Notes under the pieces: generated by a model | Database searches by the model: none | Seen by the model: only the letters and a program-made list of their open reading frames with translations | Told to the model about the DNA's origin: nothing | Made by a program: the position numbers and the translations under genes | From: Methylobacterium gossipiicola | GTDB lineage: Bacteria > Pseudomonadota > Alphaproteobacteria > Rhizobiales > Beijerinckiaceae | Assembly (NCBI RefSeq): GCF_900113485.1 | Contig: NZ_FOPM01000005.1 | Coordinates: 1 to 64,000 of the forward strand | Direction of reading: 5' to 3' | DNA length: 64,000 bases | In this document: one piece after another, positions 38,184 to 46,925 of the stretch | Numbering within the stretch: the first letter of the stretch is position 1 | How the letters are laid out: each line of letters begins with the position of its first letter

Positions 38184-39233
38184 ATGGCCGTTGATTTCAG
38201 CATGCGTCAGCTCCTCGAGGCCGGCGCCCACTTTGGGCACCAGGCCCATCGCTGGAACCCGAAGATGCAGTCCTACATCTTCGGGACGCGCAACAACATC
38301 CACATCATCGACCTGGCTCAGACCGTGCCGGCCCTTCACCAGGCCCTGCAGGCCGTAAGCGACACCGTCGCCAAGGGTGGCCGCGTGCTGTTCGTCGGCA
38401 CCAAGCGTCAGGCCGCCGACACCATCGCCGAGGCCGCCAAGCGTTCGGCCCAGTACTACGTCAACTCCCGCTGGCTCGGCGGCATGCTGACCAACTGGAA
38501 GACCATCTCGGGCTCGATCCAGCGCCTGCGCAAGGTCGACGAGATCCTCGACGGTGGCGCGCAAGGCCTCACCAAGAAGGAGCGCCTGATGCTCGGGCGC
38601 GAGAAGGACAAGCTCGAGAAGGCGCTCGGCGGCATCAAGGACATGGGCGGCGTGCCCGACCTGCTGTTCGTGATCGACACGAACAAGGAGCAGCTCGCCA
38701 TCAAGGAGGCCCAGCGCCTCGGCATCCCCGTCGCCGCCATCGTCGACACCAACTGCAACCCGGACGGCATCACCTACGTCGTCCCGGCCAACGATGACGC
38801 CGGCCGCGCCATCGCGCTGTACTGCGACCTCATCGCCCGCGCCGCCATCGACGGTATCTCGCGCGGCCAGGGTTCGAGCGGCATCGACCTCGGTGCCTCC
38901 GAAGAGCCCACCGCCGAGGAGCTGCCGGCCTACGAGGATGCCGGTTCCCTGAACGCGGCCGACGTCGCCGCCCTGGTGGAATCCACCGAGCACTTCGAGC
39001 TGCTCTCGGCTCCCCGCGGCGCTCCCGACGACCTGTCGAAGCTCAATGGCGCCGGCCCGCAGATCGTGCAGAAGCTCAACGAGGCCGGCATCTACCACTA
39101 CTGGCAGCTCGCTGCCATGAGCGAGGGTGACGTCGCGAAGGTCGATTCGGACCTCAAGCTTAACGGCCGCATCGGCCGTGACGGCTGGGTCGATCAGGCC
39201 CGTGGCTTCGTCGAGGCCGCCGCCGCCGCCTGA
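38184..39233 (+). CDS. rpsB: 30S ribosomal protein S2 with helix-hairpin-helix-like extension
   Basis: A 349-residue S2, about 110 longer than E. coli S2. The normal core is present ([54 protein letters not shown]). After an acidic linker ([15 protein letters not shown]) the last 70 residues (280-349) contain [20 protein letters not shown], a helix-hairpin-helix-type motif of the kind seen in DNA repair proteins and in several alphaproteobacterial S2 and L21 tails. The extension is probably solvent exposed on the 30S body. ATG at 38184. Followed by tsf. Confidence 0.95.
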   Translation: MAVDFSMRQLLEAGAHFGHQAHRWNPKMQSYIFGTRNNIHIIDLAQTVPALHQALQAVSDTVAKGGRVLFVGTKRQAADTIAEAAKRSAQYYVNSRWLGGMLTNWKTISGSIQRLRKVDEILDGGAQGLTKKERLMLGREKDKLEKALGGIKDMGGVPDLLFVIDTNKEQLAIKEAQRLGIPVAAIVDTNCNPDGITYVVPANDDAGRAIALYCDLIARAAIDGISRGQGSSGIDLGASEEPTAEELPAYEDAGSLNAADVAALVESTEHFELLSAPRGAPDDLSKLNGAGPQIVQKLNEAGIYHYWQLAAMSEGDVAKVDSDLKLNGRIGRDGWVDQARGFVEAAAAA

Positions 39234-39241
39234 TCCCGCAG

Positions 39242-39280
39242 GGCGGCCCGCACCGGACCTGTGTCCGACAGCGGGCCGCC
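39242..39280 (+). other. Strong hairpin between rpsB and tsf
   Basis: GGCGGCCCGC (39242-39251) pairs with GCGGGCCGCC (39271-39280), with inner CGGAC/GTCCG. A second stem AGCCCGG/CCGGGCT (39300-39329) with a T-run in its loop follows. Probably attenuates or processes the rpsB-tsf transcript. Confidence 0.6.
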
Positions 39281-39362
39281 TCCGACAGCATCATCCTGAA
39301 GCCCGGTGCTTTTTTCAGAGCGCCGGGCTCTCTAACTTCAAGAGTCCCAGAAAGGACAGGCC

Positions 39363-40286
39363 ATGGCCAACATCACCGCCGCACTGGTGAAAGAGCTCCG
39401 CGAAAAGACCGGCGCGGGCATGATGGACTGCAAGGGCGCCCTCAACGAGACGGATGGCGACATCGAAGCCGCCGTGGACTGGCTGCGCAAGAAGGGCCTC
39501 GCCAAGGCCGCCAAGAAGGCTGGCCGCGTCGCCGCCGAGGGCCTCGTCGCCGTGGTCTCCGTCGGCCAGCGCGCCGCCATCGTCGAGGTGAACTCCGAGA
39601 CCGACTTCGTCGCCCGCAACGACAGCTTCCAGGGCTTCGCCCGCGAAGCCGCCAAGCTCGCCCTCGACACCGACGGCACCCTCGAGGGCCTTGAGTCCGC
39701 CAAGTTCGACGGCGCCGAGGGCACCGTCAAGGACAGCCTCGCCAACCTCATCGCCACCATCGGCGAGAACATGACCCTGCGCCGCGTCGCCAAGCTCGAC
39801 GTGTCCAAGGGCGTCATCGCCTCCTACGTCCACGGCCAGGTCGCCGACGGCCTCGGCAAGATCGGCGTCCTCGTCGCCCTCGAGTCCGAGGGTGATGCGG
39901 AGGTGCTCTCCACCCTCGGTCGCCAGATCGCCATGCACGTCGCCGCCACCAACCCGGTGGCCCTCGACGCCGCTGGCGTCGATCAGACGATCCTCGACCG
40001 CGAGATCAACATCCTGCGCGAGAAGAACGCCGGCAAGCCCGAGAACGTGCTGGCCAAGATCGTCGAGAGCGGCCTGAAAAGCTACTACAAGGAGGTCACC
40101 CTCCTCGAGCAGCCCTTCGTGCACGACGGCTCGAAGACGATCACCCAGGTCCTGAAGGAAGCCGAGGGCAAGGCCGGCGCGCCGGTCGTGCTGAAGGCTT
40201 TCGTGCGCTACGCCCTCGGCGAGGGCATCGAGAAGGAAGAGGCTCCTGACTTCGCCGCCGAGGTGGCCGCCGCCGCCCGCGGCTGA
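39363..40286 (+). CDS. tsf: Elongation factor Ts
   Basis: Nucleotide exchange factor for EF-Tu. The 307-residue protein has [20 protein letters not shown], the exchange motif [10 protein letters not shown], and the C-terminal [15 protein letters not shown]. Downstream of rpsB as in most bacteria. ATG at 39363 with AAAGGA upstream. Confidence 0.97.
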   Translation: MANITAALVKELREKTGAGMMDCKGALNETDGDIEAAVDWLRKKGLAKAAKKAGRVAAEGLVAVVSVGQRAAIVEVNSETDFVARNDSFQGFAREAAKLALDTDGTLEGLESAKFDGAEGTVKDSLANLIATIGENMTLRRVAKLDVSKGVIASYVHGQVADGLGKIGVLVALESEGDAEVLSTLGRQIAMHVAATNPVALDAAGVDQTILDREINILREKNAGKPENVLAKIVESGLKSYYKEVTLLEQPFVHDGSKTITQVLKEAEGKAGAPVVLKAFVRYALGEGIEKEEAPDFAAEVAAAARG

Positions 40287-40330
40287 TGCGGGCTTCGGTC
40301 CGACGACAAACATCTCGCTAAAATTATCTT

Positions 40331-40358
40331 GGGGCGGTGGCCGAAAGGCCGCCGCCCC
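40331..40358 (+). terminator. Hairpin after tsf (terminator-like)
   Basis: A 12-bp stem with one G-T pair and a GAAA tetraloop (GGGGCGGTGGCC at 40331-40342, GGCCGCCGCCCC at 40347-40358). No T-run follows, so termination may be partial or Rho-assisted. Confidence 0.6.
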
Positions 40359-40449
40359 TCGACGTTTCGGCCCGGCTTGCGCTAGACACCCTCCGCTTCC
40401 GATTGGCTCTCCGGTCCGTGATGGGACTGGTTTTGAGGGGACTGGCTCG

Positions 40450-41172
40450 ATGCCGGAGACCACACCGTTTCGCCGCGTCCTCGTGAAGCTCTCCGGGGAG
40501 GCCCTGGCCGCCCCCGACGGCTATTGGTTGCATCCGCCGACGCTCGCCGGCATCGCCGAGGACATCGCCCGGACCCGCGAGGCCGGCATCCAGCTCGCCC
40601 TCGTGGTGGGCGGCGGCAACATGATCCGGGGAGCCCGCATCTCGTCCGCCGGCTGGATCGACCGCGCCACCGGCGATTCGCTCGGCATGATGGCGACGGT
40701 GATGAACTCGCTGGCTCTGGAGACGGCCCTCAACGCCGCTGGCGTCCCGGCCCGCACCATGTCGGCGGTGTCGATGCCGACGATCTGCGAGACCTTCGCG
40801 CGGCAGCCGGCCCTGCACCACCTCGACAAGGGCCAGGTCATCGTACTGGCCGGCGGCACCGGCAACCCGTTCTTCACCACCGATACGGCCGCCGTCCTGC
40901 GCGCCGCCGAACTGCGCTGCGAGGCCGTGCTCAAGGCGACCCAGGTCGACGGCGTCTACTCGGCCGATCCGAAGACCGATCCCTCCGCCACCCGCTACGA
41001 CTGCCTGACCCACGACGAAGCCATTGCCCGCGACCTCAAGGTGATGGACACCGCCGCCTTCGCCCTGGCCCGCGAGAGCCGCCTGTCCATCGTGGTCGGC
41101 TCCGTGCACGCCCCGAGTTCGATCCGCGCGATCCTCACGGGCGAAGCGCCCGCCACCCGCGTGGTTCCCTGA
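40450..41172 (+). CDS. pyrH: Uridylate kinase
   Basis: Phosphorylates UMP to UDP. The 240-residue amino-acid-kinase-fold protein starts with FRRVLVKLSGEAL (Lys12), then VVGGGNMIRGA, MATVMNSLALETAL and GGTGNPFFTTDTAAVLRAAE. Between tsf and frr in the conserved order. ATG at 40450. Confidence 0.97.
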   Translation: MPETTPFRRVLVKLSGEALAAPDGYWLHPPTLAGIAEDIARTREAGIQLALVVGGGNMIRGARISSAGWIDRATGDSLGMMATVMNSLALETALNAAGVPARTMSAVSMPTICETFARQPALHHLDKGQVIVLAGGTGNPFFTTDTAAVLRAAELRCEAVLKATQVDGVYSADPKTDPSATRYDCLTHDEAIARDLKVMDTAAFALARESRLSIVVGSVHAPSSIRAILTGEAPATRVVP

Positions 41173-41186
41173 ATCCAGGGGCGCGC

Positions 41187-41222
41187 AAACCCCGAAGGCC
41201 ATTTGCGGGCCACGGGGTTTTG
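41187..41222 (+). terminator. Intrinsic terminator-like hairpin between pyrH and frr
   Basis: AAACCCCG (41187-41194) pairs with CGGGGTTT (41213-41220), with inner GGCC/GGCC pairing; the 3' arm ends in TTTT. Suggests partial separation of pyrH from frr. Confidence 0.7.
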
Positions 41223-41294
41223 GTTCATTGAAGCCGCTGAACGGGCCTGAGGCCCGACCCCCCTCAATCTCTTCGCGTCGGGACTCTTGAACGC

Positions 41295-41861
41295 ATGGCT
41301 GCCATCCCCGAATTCGATCTGAATGATATCAAGCGCCGTATGCAGGGCGCCGTGACCTCCCTGAAGGGCGACCTCGGGTCCCTGCGCACGGGCCGCGCGA
41401 CCCCGAGCATCCTCGACCCCATCCAGGTGGATGCGTATGGCGCGATGATGCCCATGGCTCAGGTCGCCACCGTGAGCGTGCCGGAGCCGCGCCTCCTCAG
41501 CATCTCCGTGTGGGATCGCGGCATGGTGAGCGCCGTCGAGAAGGCGATCCGCGAGTCCGATCTCGGCATGAACCCGCAGACCGAGGGGCAGACCATCCGG
41601 TTGCGCGTGCCGGAGATGAACGAACAGCGCCGCAAGGAAATGGTCAAGGTTGCCCATAAGTACACGGAGGAGGCCCGCGTCGCCGTCCGCCACGTGCGCC
41701 GCGACGGCCTCGACCATCTGAAGAAGCTGGAGAAGGACGGCGCCATCAGCGAGGACGACGAGAAGCGTCAGGCCGCCGAGGTCCAGAAGGCCACCGACGC
41801 GCACATCGCCGAGATCGATGGTGTCCTGGCCGCCAAGGAAAAGGAAATCATGCAGGTTTGA
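41295..41861 (+). CDS. frr: Ribosome recycling factor
   Basis: A 188-residue RRF that splits post-termination ribosomes with EF-G. Recognised by [38 protein letters not shown] and the C-terminal [20 protein letters not shown]. Normal length. ATG at 41295. Confidence 0.97.
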   Translation: MAAIPEFDLNDIKRRMQGAVTSLKGDLGSLRTGRATPSILDPIQVDAYGAMMPMAQVATVSVPEPRLLSISVWDRGMVSAVEKAIRESDLGMNPQTEGQTIRLRVPEMNEQRRKEMVKVAHKYTEEARVAVRHVRRDGLDHLKKLEKDGAISEDDEKRQAAEVQKATDAHIAEIDGVLAAKEKEIMQV

Positions 41862-42003
41862 GACGTCAGCGCCTTCAAATCGTTCGAGTTAGACTGGAAG
41901 AACGCCTGCATCCGACGCTATGGAATCGGGTCCGGATCCCCGGGTACGATTCCTGCACCCGCGGGATTCGTGAGCGGACTGGATTGGGCAGGGGAGGGGC
42001 GCG

Positions 42004-42801
42004 TTGGGGCGGATCGAAGGCGCGCGTCATATCGAGGCTGGAGCCGAAGACGCGCGGGGTGGCCCTGCGCTTCCCGCCGGTCTCGCCCTTCCGGCCCCGG
42101 CCCATGTCGCCATCATCATGGACGGGAATGGCCGCTGGGCGGCCAGCCGGGGCCTGCCCCGCGTCGAGGGGCATCGGCGGGGCGTCGAGGCCGTACGCCG
42201 AGCCGTGCGCTCGGCCATCGACCTGCGGGTGGATTACCTCACGATCTACAGCTTTTCGTCCGAGAACTGGCGCCGTCCGCCGACGGAGGTCGCCGACCTC
42301 ATGGGACTGCTCAAGCTGTTCGTGCGCCGCGATCTCGCCGATCTCCACCGCAACGGGGTCCGTGTCCGCATCATCGGCGACCGCGACGGGCTGACCCCCG
42401 ACATCGTCGGCCTCCTCGACGAGGCCGAGGCGATGACGCGGAACAATTCAGGCCTCACCCTCGTGGTGGCGTTCAATTACGGCGGCCGGCAGGAAATCGT
42501 CCGGGCCCTGCGTGCCCTCGCGCGGGCCTGCGCGGAAGGCCGCTTGGCCGCCGAGGCGATCGACAGCGACGCGGTCACGGCGGCCCTCGACACCGCCGGC
42601 ATCCCCGACCCCGACCTCGTCATCCGCACCTCGGGCGAGATGCGCCTCTCGAACTTTCTCACGTGGCAGACGGCTTATGCCGAGTACGTGACGACGCCGG
42701 CCCTATGGCCGGATTTCGATCACGACGCATTCGTCGCGGCGATCGGCGAATACCATCGCCGTGATCGGCGCTTCGGTGGCCTCAGCGGCAAGACCGGGTG
42801 A
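42004..42801 (+). CDS. uppS: Isoprenyl (undecaprenyl) diphosphate synthase
   Basis: cis-Prenyltransferase making the C55 lipid carrier. The 265-residue protein has the catalytic Asp40 in [24 protein letters not shown] and [18 protein letters not shown]. Start is TTG at 42004 with GGAGG six bases upstream; no ATG lies before the catalytic motif. Its stop overlaps the cdsA ATG by one base. Confidence 0.95.
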   Translation: MGRIEGARHIEAGAEDARGGPALPAGLALPAPAHVAIIMDGNGRWAASRGLPRVEGHRRGVEAVRRAVRSAIDLRVDYLTIYSFSSENWRRPPTEVADLMGLLKLFVRRDLADLHRNGVRVRIIGDRDGLTPDIVGLLDEAEAMTRNNSGLTLVVAFNYGGRQEIVRALRALARACAEGRLAAEAIDSDAVTAALDTAGIPDPDLVIRTSGEMRLSNFLTWQTAYAEYVTTPALWPDFDHDAFVAAIGEYHRRDRRFGGLSGKTG

Positions 42802-43667
42802 TGGCGACTCCGAGCGAAGCCGCCTCCGGCATCCGGCGCAATCCCCTGGCGGGGCGCGAATTCCAACTCCGCCTCGTCTCCGGCGTGGTGCTGGCGACCG
42901 TCGTCGTCTCGGCCCTGATCATCGGCGGCGGTCTGTTCGCCCTCGTGTGGCTGGCCGCCGCCCTCGTCGGTACGGCGGAATGGATCGGCATGAGCCGTAC
43001 CGGACCGCGCCGTCTGCTGCTCACCCTCATCGGCGTGACCCTCGTGGCCCTGTCCCTCTGCCTGCGCGAGGGCGCCGCGCCCATCGTGTTTCTTGGGGTC
43101 GCGGCCCTCGGGACCCTCGGTCTCCTCGTGCTGGCCCAGGACGGGGCGGCACGGGGCCGGGCCGTGGCGGGCCTCGCGGGTGGGACCGTCGTCGCCCTGG
43201 TGCCACCGGGCCTACGCGACGATCCCGCCATCGGCATCCTCGGCCCGGCCTGGATGTTCGCCGTGGTCTGGTCGACGGATGTTGTCGCCTACATCACCGG
43301 GCGGACGTTCGGAGGTCCGAAGCTCATGCCGGCCGTGAGCCCGAAGAAGACGTGGTCGGGCGCCCTCGGCGGCCTCGCGGCCGGCACCCTCGCGGGCATC
43401 GGCCTCGTGATGCTGGCACGCGGCTACGGCTGGAGCCCCCTCGCGGCGACCTCGCTCCTCGTGGTCGGCCTCGTCAGTGCCGCCGCCTCGGTGTTCAGCC
43501 AGGCCGGCGACCTCGCCGAATCGGCCCTCAAGCGGCATTGGGGCGTCAAGGATTCCGGCCGCTCGATTCCCGGCCATGGCGGTGTCATGGACCGCCTCGA
43601 CGGGTTCGCGGCCGTGGCGCTGCTGGCTGGATTGTATCTCCTCGCGCATCGCATGGGCGCGGTCTGA
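42801..43667 (+). CDS. cdsA: Phosphatidate cytidylyltransferase
   Basis: Makes CDP-diacylglycerol for phospholipids. The 288-residue membrane protein has about eight helices and ends with the CDS signature LKRHWGVKDSGRSIPGHGG and VMDRLDG. ATG at 42801 (TGATG junction with uppS); a GTG one codon earlier is possible. Followed 13 bases later by dxr. Confidence 0.96.
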   Translation: MATPSEAASGIRRNPLAGREFQLRLVSGVVLATVVVSALIIGGGLFALVWLAAALVGTAEWIGMSRTGPRRLLLTLIGVTLVALSLCLREGAAPIVFLGVAALGTLGLLVLAQDGAARGRAVAGLAGGTVVALVPPGLRDDPAIGILGPAWMFAVVWSTDVVAYITGRTFGGPKLMPAVSPKKTWSGALGGLAAGTLAGIGLVMLARGYGWSPLAATSLLVVGLVSAAASVFSQAGDLAESALKRHWGVKDSGRSIPGHGGVMDRLDGFAAVALLAGLYLLAHRMGAV

Positions 43668-43680
43668 AGGAACGTTTGCG

Positions 43681-44844
43681 TTGAGTCTCACCGTTTCCAT
43701 CCTGGGTGCCACCGGTTCCATCGGCCGCTCCACCACGGATCTCCTCGCCCAGCACCCAGAGCGCTTTCGCGTCGGCGCCCTCGTGGGCGGTCGTGATGCC
43801 GAGGCCATCGCGAAGCTTGCCCGTGAGATCGGTGCCGATTTTGTCGCCCTGGCGGACGCCGCGCAGGGACCACTCCTGAAAGATCTTCTGTCCGGCACCG
43901 GTATTCCGAACGGAGCCGGCGAGACCGCCGTCCTGGAGGCCGTCGCGCGGGATGCCGATATCGTCATGGCGGCCGTCAGCGGCGCCGCCGGCCTGCGTCC
44001 GACCCACGCGGCCCTGCGCCTCGGACGCACCGTGGCCCTCGCCAACAAGGAAAGTCTCGTCTGTGCCGGTGACGCCTTCATGCGCGACGCCAAGCGCTAC
44101 GGCGCCAGCCTGCTGCCGGTGGATTCCGAGCACAACGCCCTGGCGCAGGCGCTGGGCGACGGCAAGGTCGCGGATGTCGCCAGCATGACCATCACGGCCT
44201 CCGGCGGCCCTTTCCGGACCTGGAGCGCCGAGCGCATCGCCGCGGCCTCGCCCGAGCAGGCCGCCGCCCATCCGACCTGGTCGATGGGGATGAAGATCAA
44301 CATCGATTCGGCGTCGCTCATGAACAAGGGCCTCGAGCTCATCGAGGCGCATCACCTCTTCGGCATCGAGGCCGACCGCCTCGACGTGATCGTGCATCCG
44401 CAATCCATCGTGCACGGCCTCATTAACTGGCGTGACGGCGCCGTGACCGCGGGCCTCGCCATGCCGGACATGCGGGTGCCCATCGCGCATTGCCTCGGGT
44501 TGGGAGAGCGCCTGACCATCGCGCGCGGTCGACCGGTGAATCTCGCGGCGGTGGGGAGCCTCACCTTCGAGGCCGCCGACGAGGCCCGATTCCCGTGCCT
44601 GCGCATCGCCCGCGCCGCGCTGCGGGATGGCGGCGCCGCGCCCACGGTGATGAACGCCGCCAACGAGATCGCCGTCGCGGCCTTCATCCGGGGCGCCATC
44701 GGCTTCTACGGAATCAGCGACCTCGTGGAGCGCGCCTGCACGCATTTCGCCGGCATCCACGGCCAGGCCCCGGCCGATGTCGACGAGGCTCTGGCCATCG
44801 ACGCAGAGGTCCGCGCCTGGAGCACGCAGGCCCTCGCGGCCTGA
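43681..44844 (+). CDS. dxr: 1-Deoxy-D-xylulose 5-phosphate reductoisomerase
   Basis: NADPH-dependent second step of the MEP isoprenoid pathway. The 387-residue protein begins with SLTVSILGATGSIG (NADPH loop), then LANKESLVCAG, DSEHNALAQAL, TASGGPFR and WSMGMKINIDSASLMNKGLE. I start at the TTG at 43681, 9 bases after AAGGA; no ATG is near the conserved start. In many relatives rseP follows directly. Here a tetR/efflux module intervenes. Confidence 0.96.
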   Translation: MSLTVSILGATGSIGRSTTDLLAQHPERFRVGALVGGRDAEAIAKLAREIGADFVALADAAQGPLLKDLLSGTGIPNGAGETAVLEAVARDADIVMAAVSGAAGLRPTHAALRLGRTVALANKESLVCAGDAFMRDAKRYGASLLPVDSEHNALAQALGDGKVADVASMTITASGGPFRTWSAERIAAASPEQAAAHPTWSMGMKINIDSASLMNKGLELIEAHHLFGIEADRLDVIVHPQSIVHGLINWRDGAVTAGLAMPDMRVPIAHCLGLGERLTIARGRPVNLAAVGSLTFEAADEARFPCLRIARAALRDGGAAPTVMNAANEIAVAAFIRGAIGFYGISDLVERACTHFAGIHGQAPADVDEALAIDAEVRAWSTQALAA

Positions 44845-44894
44845 TTCAGGCGCAGCCCTTCGCCTGAAAATGGGTTTTGAAGGGCGAGCCCTTC
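44845..44894. terminator. Bidirectional double hairpin between dxr and tetR
   Basis: TTCAGGCG/CGCCTGAA (44845-44852 with 44861-44868) is followed by a TTTT-containing spacer and by GAAGGGC-GA-GCCCTTC (44879-44894). The second hairpin resembles the repeat at 3801-3840. The position between convergent genes fits transcription termination from both sides. Confidence 0.65.
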
Positions 44895-44906
44895 GGAAAC
44901 CCCGGA

Positions 44907-45578
44907 TCAGCGATCCTCCGGGCCGTAACCCGCGAGGAATACCCGTACTGCTTCGTCCACCCGGTGGGTGATGTCCTCGGCCGTTACCGCTTCGCCCACG
45001 GCGAACAGCAGGCGAGTGAGGAGCCCGGCCTGACACAGGTGCAGGAAGTGCAGGGCGGCAAGTTCGGGATCGGCCGCCACGAGGCGCCCCGCCCCCACCT
45101 GCCGCGTGAGATAGGTCGTCAGGCGCGTGACGCCCTGCACCGGACCGGCCTCGTAAAAGGCTTGGCCGAAGCGCGGAAACTTTTCCGTCGCGCCGATCAC
45201 CATCCGGATCACCGCCACATGGTCGGGGCGCGCGAGTTCCGTGAGATAGCTATGACCGAGGCGCGTGAGAACGCCGGCGACATCGGGATCGTCGGCGTCG
45301 AGGTGGAACAGAGCCTCCGCCAGTCCCTGGCGCTCCGCGATGGTCAAGGCCTCGAACAGGCGCTCCTTGCTATCAAAATAGACGTAGAGCGTGCCCTTCG
45401 AGACGCCGGCCGCCCGCGCGATCTCCCCCATGCTGGCGCCGTCGAATCCCGAGGCGAGGAAAACCGTCCGGGCGCCTTCGAGGATCTGACGCCTCTTGTC
45501 GGTTTCCGAAGACGTCCGCTCGCCCCGGGCAGCGCCTTCGCCGAGACTCGCGGATGGCGCTCTCACCCCACTGACCAT
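44907..45578 (-). CDS. TetR/AcrR-family repressor of the adjacent efflux genes
   Basis: A 223-residue regulator. The N-terminal helix-turn-helix reads GEIARAAGVSKGTLYVYFDS (about 51-70), preceded by KRRQILEGARTVFLASGFDG. The ligand domain is typical in length. I use the ATG at 45576-45578; a longer reading would begin at a TTG inside the operator. It is divergent from the HlyD-type adaptor with two identical palindromes between them, so it very likely represses both itself and the pump. Inducer unknown. Confidence 0.9.
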   Translation of the reverse strand: MVSGVRAPSASLGEGAARGERTSSETDKRRQILEGARTVFLASGFDGASMGEIARAAGVSKGTLYVYFDSKERLFEALTIAERQGLAEALFHLDADDPDVAGVLTRLGHSYLTELARPDHVAVIRMVIGATEKFPRFGQAFYEAGPVQGVTRLTTYLTRQVGAGRLVAADPELAALHFLHLCQAGLLTRLLFAVGEAVTAEDITHRVDEAVRVFLAGYGPEDR

Positions 45579-45593
45579 CGAATTTTCCCAGCC

Positions 45594-45614
45594 TTGACCG
45601 AACCGTTCGGTCAA
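45594..45614. promoter_or_regulatory. TetR operator 1
   Basis: A 21-base perfect inverted repeat with half-site TTGACCGAAC around one central base, 16 bases upstream of the regulator's ATG. Identical half-sites recur at 45659-45679. Confidence 0.85.
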
Positions 45615-45658
45615 TCTAACTAGCGGGAGGCGAGCCGGGGTTCAACCCGTACATCGCG

Positions 45659-45679
45659 TTGACCGAACGGTTCGGTCAA
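45659..45679. promoter_or_regulatory. TetR operator 2
   Basis: Second 21-base perfect inverted repeat with the same half-site TTGACCGAAC; only the central base differs (G instead of C). Centre-to-centre distance to operator 1 is 65 bases, about six helical turns. It ends 23 bases before the adaptor gene start. Confidence 0.85.
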
Positions 45680-45702
45680 GACTCGAGGCGGCTTGAGCGA
45701 TC

Positions 45703-46914
45703 ATGACCCTGCGTGAATCCGAGGATCGGGACGTCGCTTCGCAGACCGACGTGCCTGTGGAGGGGGAAACGATGGCGGCACGCGCCACCGGCCCGCGACC
45801 CGCGCCGTCGGTACCCCCGACCGTTCCGGCCACCGAGGCAACGCGTCCTGCGCGCAAGGTCGCGCGAAAGCTCGTCCTCCTCCTTCTGGCCGCCGCGATT
45901 CTCGGGGGAGGAGGCTACAAGGCTTATACGTGGTGGACGGTCGGACGTTTCTTCGTCTCGACGGACGATGCCTACGTCCAAGCCGACATCTCGGTGCTGG
46001 CCGCCAAGGTGCCGGGTTACCTCGCGGCGGTCCCGGTCGTGAACGGGCAGGCGGTGAAGGCCGGCGATGTCATCGCCCGCATCGACGACGGCGATTATCG
46101 CCTCGCCCAGGAAGCCGCGCACGAAAAGCTCGCCACCCAGGAGGCCGCCATCGCCCGTATCGGCCGGCAGGTGGAAGCAGCCCAGGCGCAGTTGCTGCAG
46201 AGCGCGGCGCAGATCGAGGCGGCGCGGGCCGATTCCGTGCGGGCGGCGGCGGATTACGCGCGCCAGCAACAGCTCGAGAAGGTCGATTTCGTCGCGAAAG
46301 CCCGCATCGAGCAGGCGAGGGCCGATCGGGACCGCACCCAAGCCGCCGAGAAGGGGGCCGAAGCGTCCCTCGTCGCCATGAAGGCCCAGGTCGAGGTCCT
46401 GCGGGCCCAGCGCGCGGAGGCCGAGAGCCTCGCGGCCGAACTCCGGACGGCCGAGCGGCGGGCCGCCCGCGACCTCGCCTTCACCGTCCTGCACGCGCCG
46501 TTCGACGGCGTCATCGGCAACAAGGCCGTGGAGGCGGGCGCCTACGTGGCGCCGGGCTCGCGCATCGCCGCCCTGGTGCCGCTCCAGAGCGTCCGCGTCG
46601 ACGCCAACTTCAAGGAGACCCAGGTCGAGGGGATGCGGGCCGGCCAGCCCGTCCACATCGCCGTGGACGCCTACCCGGATCGCGACATCGTCGGCTTCGT
46701 CGAATCCCTGTCGCCGGCCTCGGGCTCGGTGTTCAGCCTGCTGCCGCCCGACAACGCCACGGGCAATTTCACCAAGATTGTCCAGCGCCTGCCCGTGCGG
46801 GTGCGCGTGCCGGCGGACGTCGCCCGCGAAGGGCTCCTGCGCCCGGGCCTCTCCGTCACCGTGCGGGTCGATACCCGCGCGGGGGTGACCCGCACCGCCG
46901 CGGTCCAGCCGTAA
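45703..46914 (+). CDS. HlyD/EmrA-type efflux adaptor
   Basis: A 403-residue periplasmic adaptor. A cytoplasmic N-terminus, one membrane helix (VLLLLAAAILGGGGYKAY) and the lipoyl half-motif FVSTDDAYVQADISVLAAKV are followed by a long alpha-helical hairpin (residues about 130-260, rich in Ala, Glu and Arg). The second lipoyl half (LHAPFDGVIGNKAVEAGAYV) and a beta-barrel domain follow. This is the EmrA layout, which bridges an MFS pump to an outer-membrane channel; no channel gene is present. Divergent from tetR and followed by the pump gene 11 bases later. Confidence 0.92.
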   Translation: MTLRESEDRDVASQTDVPVEGETMAARATGPRPAPSVPPTVPATEATRPARKVARKLVLLLLAAAILGGGGYKAYTWWTVGRFFVSTDDAYVQADISVLAAKVPGYLAAVPVVNGQAVKAGDVIARIDDGDYRLAQEAAHEKLATQEAAIARIGRQVEAAQAQLLQSAAQIEAARADSVRAAADYARQQQLEKVDFVAKARIEQARADRDRTQAAEKGAEASLVAMKAQVEVLRAQRAEAESLAAELRTAERRAARDLAFTVLHAPFDGVIGNKAVEAGAYVAPGSRIAALVPLQSVRVDANFKETQVEGMRAGQPVHIAVDAYPDRDIVGFVESLSPASGSVFSLLPPDNATGNFTKIVQRLPVRVRVPADVAREGLLRPGLSVTVRVDTRAGVTRTAAVQP

Positions 46915-46925
46915 GAGCCGCCGCC

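Noticed and set aside
41930-41980. TTCGAT/GGTACGATTCC pattern upstream of uppS resembling a tRNA T-loop
   Set aside because: No acceptor, D or anticodon stem can be drawn around it.
45579-45614. Longer TetR start at the TTG within operator 1
   Set aside because: The extension has no conserved residues and overlaps the operator; the ATG at 45576-45578 fits the family better.
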